Shown here: one piece after another, positions 28,116 to 36,408 of the stretch
Numbering within the stretch: position 1 is the first letter of the stretch
Layout: every line of letters begins with the position of its first letter
NCBI GenBank assembly: GCA_021789595.1
Contig: JAJYJJ010000002.1
Span: 62,001 to 126,000 of the forward strand
Reading direction: 5' to 3'
DNA: 64,000 bases
From: Nitrospirota bacterium
Lineage (GTDB): Bacteria; Nitrospirota; Thermodesulfovibrionia; UBA6902; JAJYJJ01
Translations under genes and position numbers: made by a program
The notes under the pieces: generated by a model
What the model saw: only the letters and a program-made list of their open reading frames with translations
Told to the model about the DNA's origin: nothing
The model's database searches: none

Positions 28116-28654
28116 TATATCTTGACCTTCATACTTATCCTGAACTGATAAACCACAATATCCCCTACAGCGGCCTGATGGGATTCAGTAAGATTAACAT
28201 CTGAAAGATACTTTGAGCCTTTGAGATTATCAACATAAGATACTATATCATCGTTTGTAAAGCCATAACCCTCCAGATTAATGTTGTCCCCGGCCTCTGT
28301 AAGTGCAGTAAGCCAGACACCATTTGGTATTGCAGCACTCACCTCATCCAGCAACCTTAAAGGCACATTCTGTTTTTTCCTGAGATCCTCTATAATATCC
28401 TTTTTTGCTGCGTATGCCTTGTTATCCTTTTCATAATTCTCTACATCCTTTATCTTCTGCTTTAACTCAGCCAATCTCTTCTCATCTGTTGCCTTCTTGT
28501 CTTTGAGGTCTGACACCTTGCTGTTAAGGAATAAATAGAAATAGCCTATTACTATTACTGCAAACAATGTAATAAATGTTGTGGTAATAACAAAACTCGG
28601 CAGTGGTTTTGGTTTCCGCTTCCGCTTAACAGGTAGAAGGTTTATCCTGATCAT
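28115..28654 (-). CDS. pilN: PilN, pilus alignment protein
   Basis: 179-residue bitopic inner-membrane protein. The N-terminal MIRINLLPVKRKRK is the conserved PilN peptide that binds the groove of PilM. A membrane helix (about residues 23-43), a coiled coil, and a ferredoxin-like periplasmic domain with VWLTALTEAGDNINLEGY follow. It overlaps pilM by four bases and pilO by one. Confidence 0.95.
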   Translation of the reverse strand: MIRINLLPVKRKRKPKPLPSFVITTTFITLFAVIVIGYFYLFLNSKVSDLKDKKATDEKRLAELKQKIKDVENYEKDNKAYAAKKDIIEDLRKKQNVPLRLLDEVSAAIPNGVWLTALTEAGDNINLEGYGFTNDDIVSYVDNLKGSKYLSDVNLTESHQAAVGDIVVYQFRISMKVKI

Positions 28655-29700
28655 CTATCGCCAACCCTCCTGATGGCAAGGCCAACTGCAACTGCTGCCA
28701 TTGGGGCAATCTCCATGATAGATTCCCTGTCAAAGTCCTTTGGGATCTGGATATTCCTGAACGGCTCTGCCACCTTCACATCTATCCCTGTCTTAGTTGA
28801 TAATTGTGAAGGGAAGCCTTCAAGCAATGCACATCCACCGCTTATAATTATCTCATGGATGTCTTCATGTGTAGTGGTACCCTTGAAGTAATCAAATGAC
28901 CTCATAATCTCAGCGATAATATCATCCGAGGCAACAGTAATAATAGGGGCTGCGGCCTTTTGGGATACACCTTCAACTGTTTCCCCTCTAACAAGCCTTT
29001 CTGCACTTTCATAAGGTATATTGAGTTCCTTCTGGAACGCCTCGATGTGTAGATTCCCCCCTATAGAGCTGTCACGGGTAAAGGCAGAGACCCCACCCTT
29101 TAGAATATTCATATTGATAGCGCTTGCCCCAATATTTACAAGTGCAACATTCTTTCCTGGCTCTATCTCATAATTAATCTCATACATATTTTCGAGCGCA
29201 AAGACATCCGCATCTACAATAACAGGGTTCAGGCCTGCTTCCCTTACAACCGAGACATATTCATTTATCTTGTCTTTCTTGACCGCCACAAGAAGGACAT
29301 CCATCTGGCCAGGCTCTTCCCTTGGCCCTAAGATCTGAAAATCAAGGTTGACATCTTCAATATCGAATGGGACATACTGTTCTGCCTCAAATTTTATAGA
29401 CTCTGACAATTCCTCTTCTGACATCTCGGGCAGGGAAATCCTTTTCACTATCACAGAGGAATGCCCTGATACAGAGATAACCACATCTTTAACCTTTAAT
29501 CTTGCTTTTTTGACAAGCTCCTTCAATACATCCACAACCCTCAAGGAATCCAGTATAGAGCCGTCTACGATAAGCTCTGGCGGAATAGGGAGATAGCCGA
29601 ACCTCTCTAACTGATAGCCCCCCCTTACCTCTTTTAACTGGACGGCCTTTATGTTCTTTGAGCCGATGTCTATGCCTGCTAAACCCTTTGCTCCCAGCAT
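28651..29700 (-). CDS. pilM: PilM, actin-like pilus assembly ATPase
   Basis: 349-residue cytoplasmic actin/FtsA-like protein that binds the PilN N-terminus. ASKHA signatures are GIDIGSKNIKAVQLKE at the N-terminus, ALVNIGASAINMNILKGG in the middle, and IIISGGCALLEGFP near the C-terminus. It heads pilMNOPQ. The ATG has no Shine-Dalgarno sequence. A near-consensus promoter ends six bases before it. Confidence 0.95.
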   Translation of the reverse strand: MLGAKGLAGIDIGSKNIKAVQLKEVRGGYQLERFGYLPIPPELIVDGSILDSLRVVDVLKELVKKARLKVKDVVISVSGHSSVIVKRISLPEMSEEELSESIKFEAEQYVPFDIEDVNLDFQILGPREEPGQMDVLLVAVKKDKINEYVSVVREAGLNPVIVDADVFALENMYEINYEIEPGKNVALVNIGASAINMNILKGGVSAFTRDSSIGGNLHIEAFQKELNIPYESAERLVRGETVEGVSQKAAAPIITVASDDIIAEIMRSFDYFKGTTTHEDIHEIIISGGCALLEGFPSQLSTKTGIDVKVAEPFRNIQIPKDFDRESIMEIAPMAAVAVGLAIRRVGDR

Positions 29701-29706
29701 GCCATA

Positions 29707-29735
29707 TAAATATCAGATTTTCCCCACTTTGTCAA
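29707..29735 (-). promoter_or_regulatory. Promoter of pilMNOPQ
   Basis: Minus strand: -35 TTGACA (29730-29735), a 17-base spacer, and -10 TATTTA (29707-29712). The ATG begins seven bases after the -10, exactly where transcription should start. This is the clearest leaderless-promoter candidate in the window. Confidence 0.65.
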
Positions 29736-29864
29736 GAGAAATTTTTCATTATTTTTTAGGGGTTATAAAAAATCCTTAAAGCTGAACCTTAGAGTTATAT
29801 ATAAGTCCACCGAATTATAGGCCTTAAATAAGCAGTTTTTGATTTTTTAATCAGGGGATTAGTA

Positions 29865-30308
29865 TCAGAGTAAATCCCTTATCCTCTTGTTCAGGACAGG
29901 GTGGATTACATCTGGTGCGATCTCTGAGAGGGGTTGAAGGATAAAATCCCGCTTATGCATTAAGGGATGCGGGATTTCTAAATCAGGCTCATCTAATATC
30001 AGATCGTCATAAAGAAGGATGTCAATATCTATGAGTCTTGGCCCCCACCTCACGGTTTCTATTCTTCCCATCTTTCTTTCTATATCCTTTAAGTTTACCA
30101 GAAGCTCCCTTGGACTCATATCTGTTTTAATCTCTACAGCCATATTTATAAAAGCTAACTGCTCCTTATAGCCCCAGGGTTCTGTCTCATAAAGCGATGA
30201 CTCCTTTGTAACGGTTATCCCCTTATCCTTCAGGAGTCTTATGGCATTGAGGCAGTTGGCCCTTCTATCGCCAAGATTGCAGCCGAGGCCAAGGTATGCC
30301 ACAGGCAT
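29865..30308 (-). CDS. folK: HPPK, 6-hydroxymethyl-dihydropterin pyrophosphokinase
   Basis: 147-residue folate-pathway enzyme that pyrophosphorylates 6-hydroxymethyl-7,8-dihydropterin. It starts MPVAYLGLGCNLGDRR, then SSLYETEPWGYKEQ, and the family signature RWGPRLIDIDILLYDD, with the two Asp residues that bind magnesium. The PHPLMHKRDFILQPL segment is also typical. Its ATG overlaps the stop of the upstream dapL-type gene (TGATG). No other folate genes are adjacent. About 160 bases without a gene follow, with only weak A+T-rich hairpins. Confidence 0.94.
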   Translation of the reverse strand: MPVAYLGLGCNLGDRRANCLNAIRLLKDKGITVTKESSLYETEPWGYKEQLAFINMAVEIKTDMSPRELLVNLKDIERKMGRIETVRWGPRLIDIDILLYDDLILDEPDLEIPHPLMHKRDFILQPLSEIAPDVIHPVLNKRIRDLL

Positions 30309-31483
30309 CAGATCACCTTTTTCAGCCTTTCTACTGCCTCTTTTATCCTTTTAACTGAAACCGTCATGGCAAACCTCACATACCCTTCACCTGCCGCGCC
30401 AAAGCCATTGCCAGGTGTTGCAAGAACCCCTGCCTTATCAAGCATATATGCGACAAATGATGATGAATCAAATCCCTTTGGCACGCTTGACCACAGGTAA
30501 AATGTTGCCTCTGGAAGCTCGATATCAAGACCGAGCGCCTTCAAACCATGATAGAGGGCATCCCTTCTTTCCTGATATGTATGTCTTATCTCAGACAAAA
30601 GTCTGTCCCCTGTTTCAAGTGCCTCTATGCCTGCCTCCTGTATTGCCTGAAATATCCCTGAATCGAGGTTGGTCTTTATCTTCCCAAGCCCTGCAATGAC
30701 CCTTGCATTGCCAACTGCAAACCCTATCCTCCAGCCTGTCATATTGTAGGTCTTTGACAGGGAATGGAACTCTATCCCTACCTCTTTTGCACCTGGGATC
30801 TGTAAAAAACTCAATGGCTGTTTATTATCATAATAGATCTCTGAATAGGCTGCATCATGGCATACAATTATATTGTATCTAAGGGCAAACTCTACAGCAT
30901 CCTCATAAAATTCCACGGGTGCTGTGGCAGATGTGGGATTATTCGGATAGTTTATGAACATCAGCCTTGCCCTCTGCAGGACATCTTGAGGAACTGCCTT
31001 TAAATCTGGAAGGAACCTATTTCCCTTGAGCAGGGGCATAGAATAGCCTTCACCGCCGGCAAAGATGGCCGCCACTGGATATACAGGATAACCAGGCGAT
31101 GGGACAAGGACAACATCACCTGGATTTATAAATGCCAGGGGGATATGCCCTATACCCTCTTTCGAGCCGATGAGTGAAAGAACCTCTTTCTCCGGGTCAA
31201 GTCCCACATCAAACCTTCTCTTATACCAATCAGCAACCGCCTGCCTGAATGGCAGCATGCCCTCATAAGATGGGTATCTGTGGTTTCTCGGGTTATCCAC
31301 CGCAATCTTCATCCGCCTTACGATGTGTTCAAGGGTAGGTATATCAGGGTCTCCGACACTCAGGTCAATGAGGTCAACCCCTTTGCTTACGGCATCCTGT
31401 TTCATCCTGTCTATGGATGCAAAGAGATAGGGTGGAAGGTCCTTTACCCTTTTTGCAAGTTCAATATTGATTCCCTTTTTCAA
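30308..31483 (-). CDS. dapL: LL-diaminopimelate aminotransferase-like class I/II aminotransferase
   Basis: 391-residue PLP-dependent aminotransferase. The N-terminus (RVKDLPPYLFASIDRMK) and the DLSVGDPDIPTLEHIV segment resemble the DapL subgroup, which makes LL-diaminopimelate directly from tetrahydrodipicolinate. The PLP lysine is in FHSLSKTYNMTGWRIGFA. An aspartate or other aromatic aminotransferase cannot be excluded by eye, but DapL best fits the motifs. The start is a TTG with AAGGGGG five bases upstream. It overlaps folK. A promoter is visible upstream. Confidence 0.75.
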   Translation of the reverse strand: MKKGINIELAKRVKDLPPYLFASIDRMKQDAVSKGVDLIDLSVGDPDIPTLEHIVRRMKIAVDNPRNHRYPSYEGMLPFRQAVADWYKRRFDVGLDPEKEVLSLIGSKEGIGHIPLAFINPGDVVLVPSPGYPVYPVAAIFAGGEGYSMPLLKGNRFLPDLKAVPQDVLQRARLMFINYPNNPTSATAPVEFYEDAVEFALRYNIIVCHDAAYSEIYYDNKQPLSFLQIPGAKEVGIEFHSLSKTYNMTGWRIGFAVGNARVIAGLGKIKTNLDSGIFQAIQEAGIEALETGDRLLSEIRHTYQERRDALYHGLKALGLDIELPEATFYLWSSVPKGFDSSSFVAYMLDKAGVLATPGNGFGAAGEGYVRFAMTVSVKRIKEAVERLKKVI

Positions 31484-31492
31484 TTCATCCCC

Positions 31493-31521
31493 CTTATAGT
31501 CGATATACTCGATAAAACCAA
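31493..31521 (-). promoter_or_regulatory. Predicted promoter of dapL-folK
   Basis: Minus strand: -35 TTGGTT (31516-31521), a 17-base spacer, and -10 TATAAG (31493-31498). It overlaps the Shine-Dalgarno region, so the leader would be very short. Confidence 0.4.
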
Positions 31522-31556
31522 AAAATTGTGAAAGATTATATTAAAAGAATTTCAAT

Positions 31557-32735
31557 TTAGGCCGAAGAGATCCTCGCTATGGCCAATGCCTTTGCCTCAT
31601 CCATTATCTCTTTTATTGGAATCCCTTTTTCCAAGGCAATAGTCTTACATTCCTCATACTCTGGCTGAACCTTATAGGTCTGTTTCCCCATCCTGCCTAT
31701 CTTTACATTGACCCTGCCAAAAGCTGTCTCTACCCCGATAAATTCCCTTTCTAATATCCTTCTTTCTGCCTCAAAGACCCTGAGACCGAATGTTGTTGTC
31801 TCTTTAAATATAATATCTGTAAGCTGTTCTACATTGCTTGAATCCGAAAGCACTGTAAGCTTTGAGGCAGGCCTTGTTTTTTTCATAAGGATTGGTGTGA
31901 TGAAGGCATCTAATGCCCCTTTCTCTAAAAGCTTATCTATTACATATTCGTATATCTGCGGATTCATGTCGTCGATGTTTGTCTCTATAACCTTGATTCC
32001 TCTGTCCACAACATGTTGCTCTGACCTCCCAATAAATACCCGCAATATATTCGGCTGCTCCTTGAAGTCTTTTTCTCCTGCACCATAGCCGATAGCCTCT
32101 ATCTCCATCCTGGGCAGGGGCGTAAAATCCTGCACAAGCGCTGCTACAATAGCACTGCCAGTAGGGGTTGTCAGTTCTGATGGGATGCTGCTTGAATAGA
32201 CTGTAACACCCCTTAGCAATTCACATGTAACAGGTGCAGGCACAGGAAGAAGGCCGTGATCTGTTCTTACCGCACCGCTGCCGAGGTTTATGGGTGAGCA
32301 ATAGAGCCTGTCGATCCTGAGATATTCAAGGCATACGAGGGTTCCAACTATGTCTATAATGCAGTCAACAGCACCAAGTTCATGGAGGTGGATCCTGTTA
32401 AAATCACCGCCGTGCACCTTTGCCTCGGCCTTAAAGATAAGCCTGAAGATATTTATGGCCCTCTGTTTTACACCATTTGACAGGGAGCTTTTCTCTATTA
32501 TATTCCTGACATCAGCCCATCTTCTTTCTGTCTGTCCTTTTCTTATCTTTACATCTATCTTAGTGGCTTTAAGCCCTGCCCTCTTTACCGTCCTCTGTCT
32601 TATCTCATAACCATTGAGTTTTAATCGCGACAGTTCCCTTTTAAGGGTCTCAATCTTAATCCCTGAAGATACAAATGCGGCTATAAGCATATCACCGCTT
32701 ATACCTGAGGGGCAATCGAGATATGCTATCCTCAT
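31557..32735 (-). CDS. larC: LarC, nickel insertase for the nickel-pincer nucleotide cofactor
   Basis: 392-residue protein that inserts nickel into pyridinium-3,5-bisthiocarboxylate mononucleotide, the cofactor of lactate racemase and related enzymes. It begins RIAYLDCPSGISGDM, the LarC signature. HLHELGAVDCIIDIVGT and the ETNIDDMNPQIYEYV segment follow. In Lactobacillus the protein is made by a programmed frameshift; here it is one continuous frame. No larA, larB or larE is in the window, so the client enzyme is elsewhere or is a LarA homologue. It starts one base after the zinc-ribbon gene stop. Confidence 0.88.
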   Translation of the reverse strand: MRIAYLDCPSGISGDMLIAAFVSSGIKIETLKRELSRLKLNGYEIRQRTVKRAGLKATKIDVKIRKGQTERRWADVRNIIEKSSLSNGVKQRAINIFRLIFKAEAKVHGGDFNRIHLHELGAVDCIIDIVGTLVCLEYLRIDRLYCSPINLGSGAVRTDHGLLPVPAPVTCELLRGVTVYSSSIPSELTTPTGSAIVAALVQDFTPLPRMEIEAIGYGAGEKDFKEQPNILRVFIGRSEQHVVDRGIKVIETNIDDMNPQIYEYVIDKLLEKGALDAFITPILMKKTRPASKLTVLSDSSNVEQLTDIIFKETTTFGLRVFEAERRILEREFIGVETAFGRVNVKIGRMGKQTYKVQPEYEECKTIALEKGIPIKEIMDEAKALAIARISSA

Positions 32736-32736
32736 C

Positions 32737-33186
32737 CTATTTTTTCTTCGATACCTTTTTGGAGCTTTTCGGTTTGGAGCTTTTCGGAGCCTTTGTAATA
32801 GTTTTCTTCACAGGCCTTTTAGTTTTTTTCTCGGGCTTTAGCTTTTTAATGGTTTTTTTTGATGTCTTTTTGACCGTCTTCCTGGCAGGTTTTGATGAAG
32901 CCTTCTTTTTTGTTGACGGTTTTCCCCCTCCCCTTCTCACCCCTGGTATAGGTAAAGGCTCGCACAGGGCCTCAGCAGTGACAGCTACCCTTCCGCAGAG
33001 GTCACATACATATCCTATCTCTGCAAGCATGGGATAGCAGACATGCCTTGGGTCAGATGTGAACTCCCCACAAAATTCACATATGACCACCTCGCTGACA
33101 CTTACAGGTTTGCACAGATGCCCCTTTTCTGTGGTGACAGCACCGCAGGTCTCACAAATGTAGGTCTCCCCCTCTTTCCTTACCAT
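32737..33186 (-). CDS. Three-zinc-ribbon protein with lysine-rich histone H1-like tail
   Basis: 149-residue protein. The first ~80 residues hold three CxxC-(10)-C motifs (CETCGAVTTEKGHLC, CEFCGEFTSDPRHVC, CDLCGRVAVTAEALC), each probably binding zinc, with His residues in the first two. The last ~65 residues are almost only Lys, Ser, Thr, Pro and Ala (KKTSKKTIKKLKPEKKTKRP-like), as in histone H1 or Hc1-like DNA-binding tails. The ATG at 33186 has AGGAGG seven bases upstream. A longer frame exists but lacks such a site. It immediately precedes larC. Nucleic-acid binding is likely, but the specific role is unknown. Confidence 0.75.
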   Translation of the reverse strand: MVRKEGETYICETCGAVTTEKGHLCKPVSVSEVVICEFCGEFTSDPRHVCYPMLAEIGYVCDLCGRVAVTAEALCEPLPIPGVRRGGGKPSTKKKASSKPARKTVKKTSKKTIKKLKPEKKTKRPVKKTITKAPKSSKPKSSKKVSKKK

Positions 33187-33219
33187 AGTCCCCCTCCTAT
33201 AGTTTTTTATGACCACACC

Positions 33220-33245
33220 TTACATAAAATGGCAATTTTATGTAA
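33220..33245. promoter_or_regulatory. 26-bp inverted repeat upstream of the zinc-ribbon gene
   Basis: TTACATAAAAT, spacer GGCA, ATTTTATGTAA: perfect 11-bp arms centred about 45 bases upstream of the zinc-ribbon gene start. Position and symmetry suggest an operator for a dimeric regulator. The sequence does not match the FNR (TTGAT-N4-ATCAA) or Fur consensus closely. Confidence 0.5.
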
Positions 33246-33401
33246 TTTTAAAGGTAAATATACCTCCAATTTCTAATTTTTGCAACATTTTTCATCGGCA
33301 AGACCTCGCAGCAATCTCAATGTTAAAGGTTAAAATAGATAGATGTGGAGATTAATGCGACTGAAGTTCTATAAAGACAGCCCAAAAGGGTAGTAAGAGG
33401 C

Positions 33402-33441
33402 ATAAGGGGATGATAGGGCTTTGGCCCTATCATCCCCTTAT
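33402..33441 (-). terminator. Terminator hairpin after the Cyc2-like gene
   Basis: Perfect 18-bp arms (ATAAGGGGATGATAGGGC and its complement) around a TTTG loop begin nine bases after the stop codon of the cytochrome-porin gene. There is no strong U-tract. Confidence 0.7.
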
Positions 33442-33449
33442 AGAAAACC

Positions 33450-34802
33450 TCAGAACATGAGCCAGGCAACCAGATAGAGCGTGTTGTTGTGAGAGGCATT
33501 CGTTCCAGAGCCGTCATAGTCTGTGCGGGCACCATTGAACTTATTATAGAATGTGTACTGCAGAGAAAACTTGGCAGTCTTCCATGGCAGATAATCTGCC
33601 TCGAGCATGAAACCATTGCTGTTGGGGCTGCCGCTGCCGCTTCCAGTATACTGGCTCGGGGCGTAAAGTACGGCATCTGTATCTCCAGTCGTGGAAAAAT
33701 AACCCACCGTCCCACCAATATCACCGAAATTACTCCTGTAGTAGTAATTTAAGTTCGTCCTGAATGTATTCAGGGAGTCAGACGGGTTAGCTGTATTCCC
33801 CAGGGCATAACTGGCATTCCAGTTCTGCTTTTCATGAATATAGGTGGTCTGTAATGAAACGATATGCTTTTTACTGATATATTGATACTGAGCATCTAAG
33901 GCTGTATCCGTAAACCTGTCGGTAGGCCCGCTGCTACCTCCTCCAGGGAAAATATCAGCTACGATGCCATAGGTACCCACAGATATGGACTGTTCTTTCC
34001 ACTGTTGCTGCAGGGCAACCCGCCAATATGGAGCAGCGCCATGTACCACCATACCAGGAGGCGTACTGCCAGCACCCAATGGTCTTGTAATACCATTCAG
34101 TGTGGTGCGATAGACAGCTCCTTCCATATATAGCAGGTTATTCCAGAAGACATATGCACCAATGCCGCCTACCTGCTGGCCCAAGGCCCCATCGATTATC
34201 GTACTGGCAGCAGGGGTCAGGGCAACACTCGATGAAGCATATGGGAAACCCCATGCAGGGGTAGTATTATAAACATCCGACACTGTTGGATTGTTATTAA
34301 GCGTAAGGCCGTAAACCAGGTCCCTGCCTCCCAAAGTGGTGCTGTTTGCATAACGAATATCTGTATTGTCCAAGGCAATGGCGTTTGCTGAACCATCGTA
34401 GGTAACCTGCACAAGTGCACCTATATGGTCATAGATTTTGCCTCCATAGAACAGGCTAAACTGCTGCGGTAAAATCGTCTTATCCGTTGCATTATTTGGA
34501 TCAGAATCAAAAGGGGCTATCCCGTTGGTCAACCCTTTAGCACCTGTATAAGATAATTGTACCATAGCAGCCACCGGGACGAAAAACTCAGGCTTACTGC
34601 TTGTGCTCTGCACATAACCGCCGAGCTTAAATGCCCGTCCCTCCGGCGTCAACTCGGGGAACACGGTATGGCATTCGCTGCAGGACATCCCTGTCTGCCG
34701 TGCAAAACTCGGCACTGCATAGGTTTTATTTAATGGCAAAACCAGCAATAACCCAACTGCACTTAACACAAGAACAACTTTTCTAAGTCCTTGCATGGTC
34801 AT
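33450..34802 (-). CDS. Cyc2-like fused monoheme cytochrome c-outer membrane porin
   Basis: 450-residue protein. A Sec signal peptide ends near TYA (residue 29). VPSFARQTGMSCSECH follows, with the single heme site C41-x-x-C44-H45, then FPELTPEGRAFKLGGY. The remaining ~390 residues alternate aromatic and polar residues and end in an aromatic-rich strand (LYLVAWLMF), as in a 16-strand beta-barrel. This order (signal, one CxxCH, 'ELTPxGRxFKLxGY', porin) is that of Cyc2, the outer-membrane Fe(II) oxidase, and wider monoheme cytochrome-porins. The ATG at 34802 has GGAGG five bases upstream; in-frame codons further upstream are leader. Iron oxidation is an inference. Confidence 0.75.
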   Translation of the reverse strand: MTMQGLRKVVLVLSAVGLLLVLPLNKTYAVPSFARQTGMSCSECHTVFPELTPEGRAFKLGGYVQSTSSKPEFFVPVAAMVQLSYTGAKGLTNGIAPFDSDPNNATDKTILPQQFSLFYGGKIYDHIGALVQVTYDGSANAIALDNTDIRYANSTTLGGRDLVYGLTLNNNPTVSDVYNTTPAWGFPYASSSVALTPAASTIIDGALGQQVGGIGAYVFWNNLLYMEGAVYRTTLNGITRPLGAGSTPPGMVVHGAAPYWRVALQQQWKEQSISVGTYGIVADIFPGGGSSGPTDRFTDTALDAQYQYISKKHIVSLQTTYIHEKQNWNASYALGNTANPSDSLNTFRTNLNYYYRSNFGDIGGTVGYFSTTGDTDAVLYAPSQYTGSGSGSPNSNGFMLEADYLPWKTAKFSLQYTFYNKFNGARTDYDGSGTNASHNNTLYLVAWLMF

Positions 34803-34993
34803 CTCTTCCTCCTTAGTGAAAAAGCTGTTGTGACATCTTTTCAACAAATCTCTTACGGTTAAATCTTTTCGTCGCCTTAGCCGCCAGTCAGCCTTTGTCA
34901 GCAGCATCCCATCTTCCTTGAAGCGTTGTATCCTCTATAATGTATCACCTCCCGCAAGGCCCCCCCTGCCTTAATAAAAATAAAGTTATTGTT

Positions 34994-35024
34994 ATAATAG
35001 AACAATGTTCTCAGATATTGTCAA
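34994..35024 (-). promoter_or_regulatory. Promoter of the Cyc2-like gene with palindrome in an over-long spacer
   Basis: Minus strand: -35 TTGACA (35019-35024), a 19-base spacer, and -10 TATTAT (34994-34999). The spacer contains the 13-bp palindrome AGAACAATGTTCT (34999-35011). A 19-base spacer with an internal dyad is the layout of MerR-type activated promoters. The resulting leader is about 185 bases. Confidence 0.45.
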
Positions 35025-35079
35025 GTTTTCATGTACGGGATTAGATACTCTATGAAATATAGAGATACAGCGGTAGTAA

Positions 35080-36402
<1,323 letters not shown>

Positions 36403-36408
36403 TATCAT

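Noticed and set aside
31557-32735. Programmed frameshift in larC
   Set aside because: The gene is one uninterrupted 392-codon frame, so no frameshift is needed here.
34802-34990. c-di-GMP or other riboswitch in the Cyc2-like leader
   Set aside because: The leader is long and has a G-rich stem, but none of the conserved riboswitch segments I know is visible.
34999-35011. LexA (SOS) box before the Cyc2-like gene
   Set aside because: The palindrome has GAAC and GTTC separated by three bases, whereas the Gram-positive-type LexA box needs four; the gene is not a typical SOS gene.
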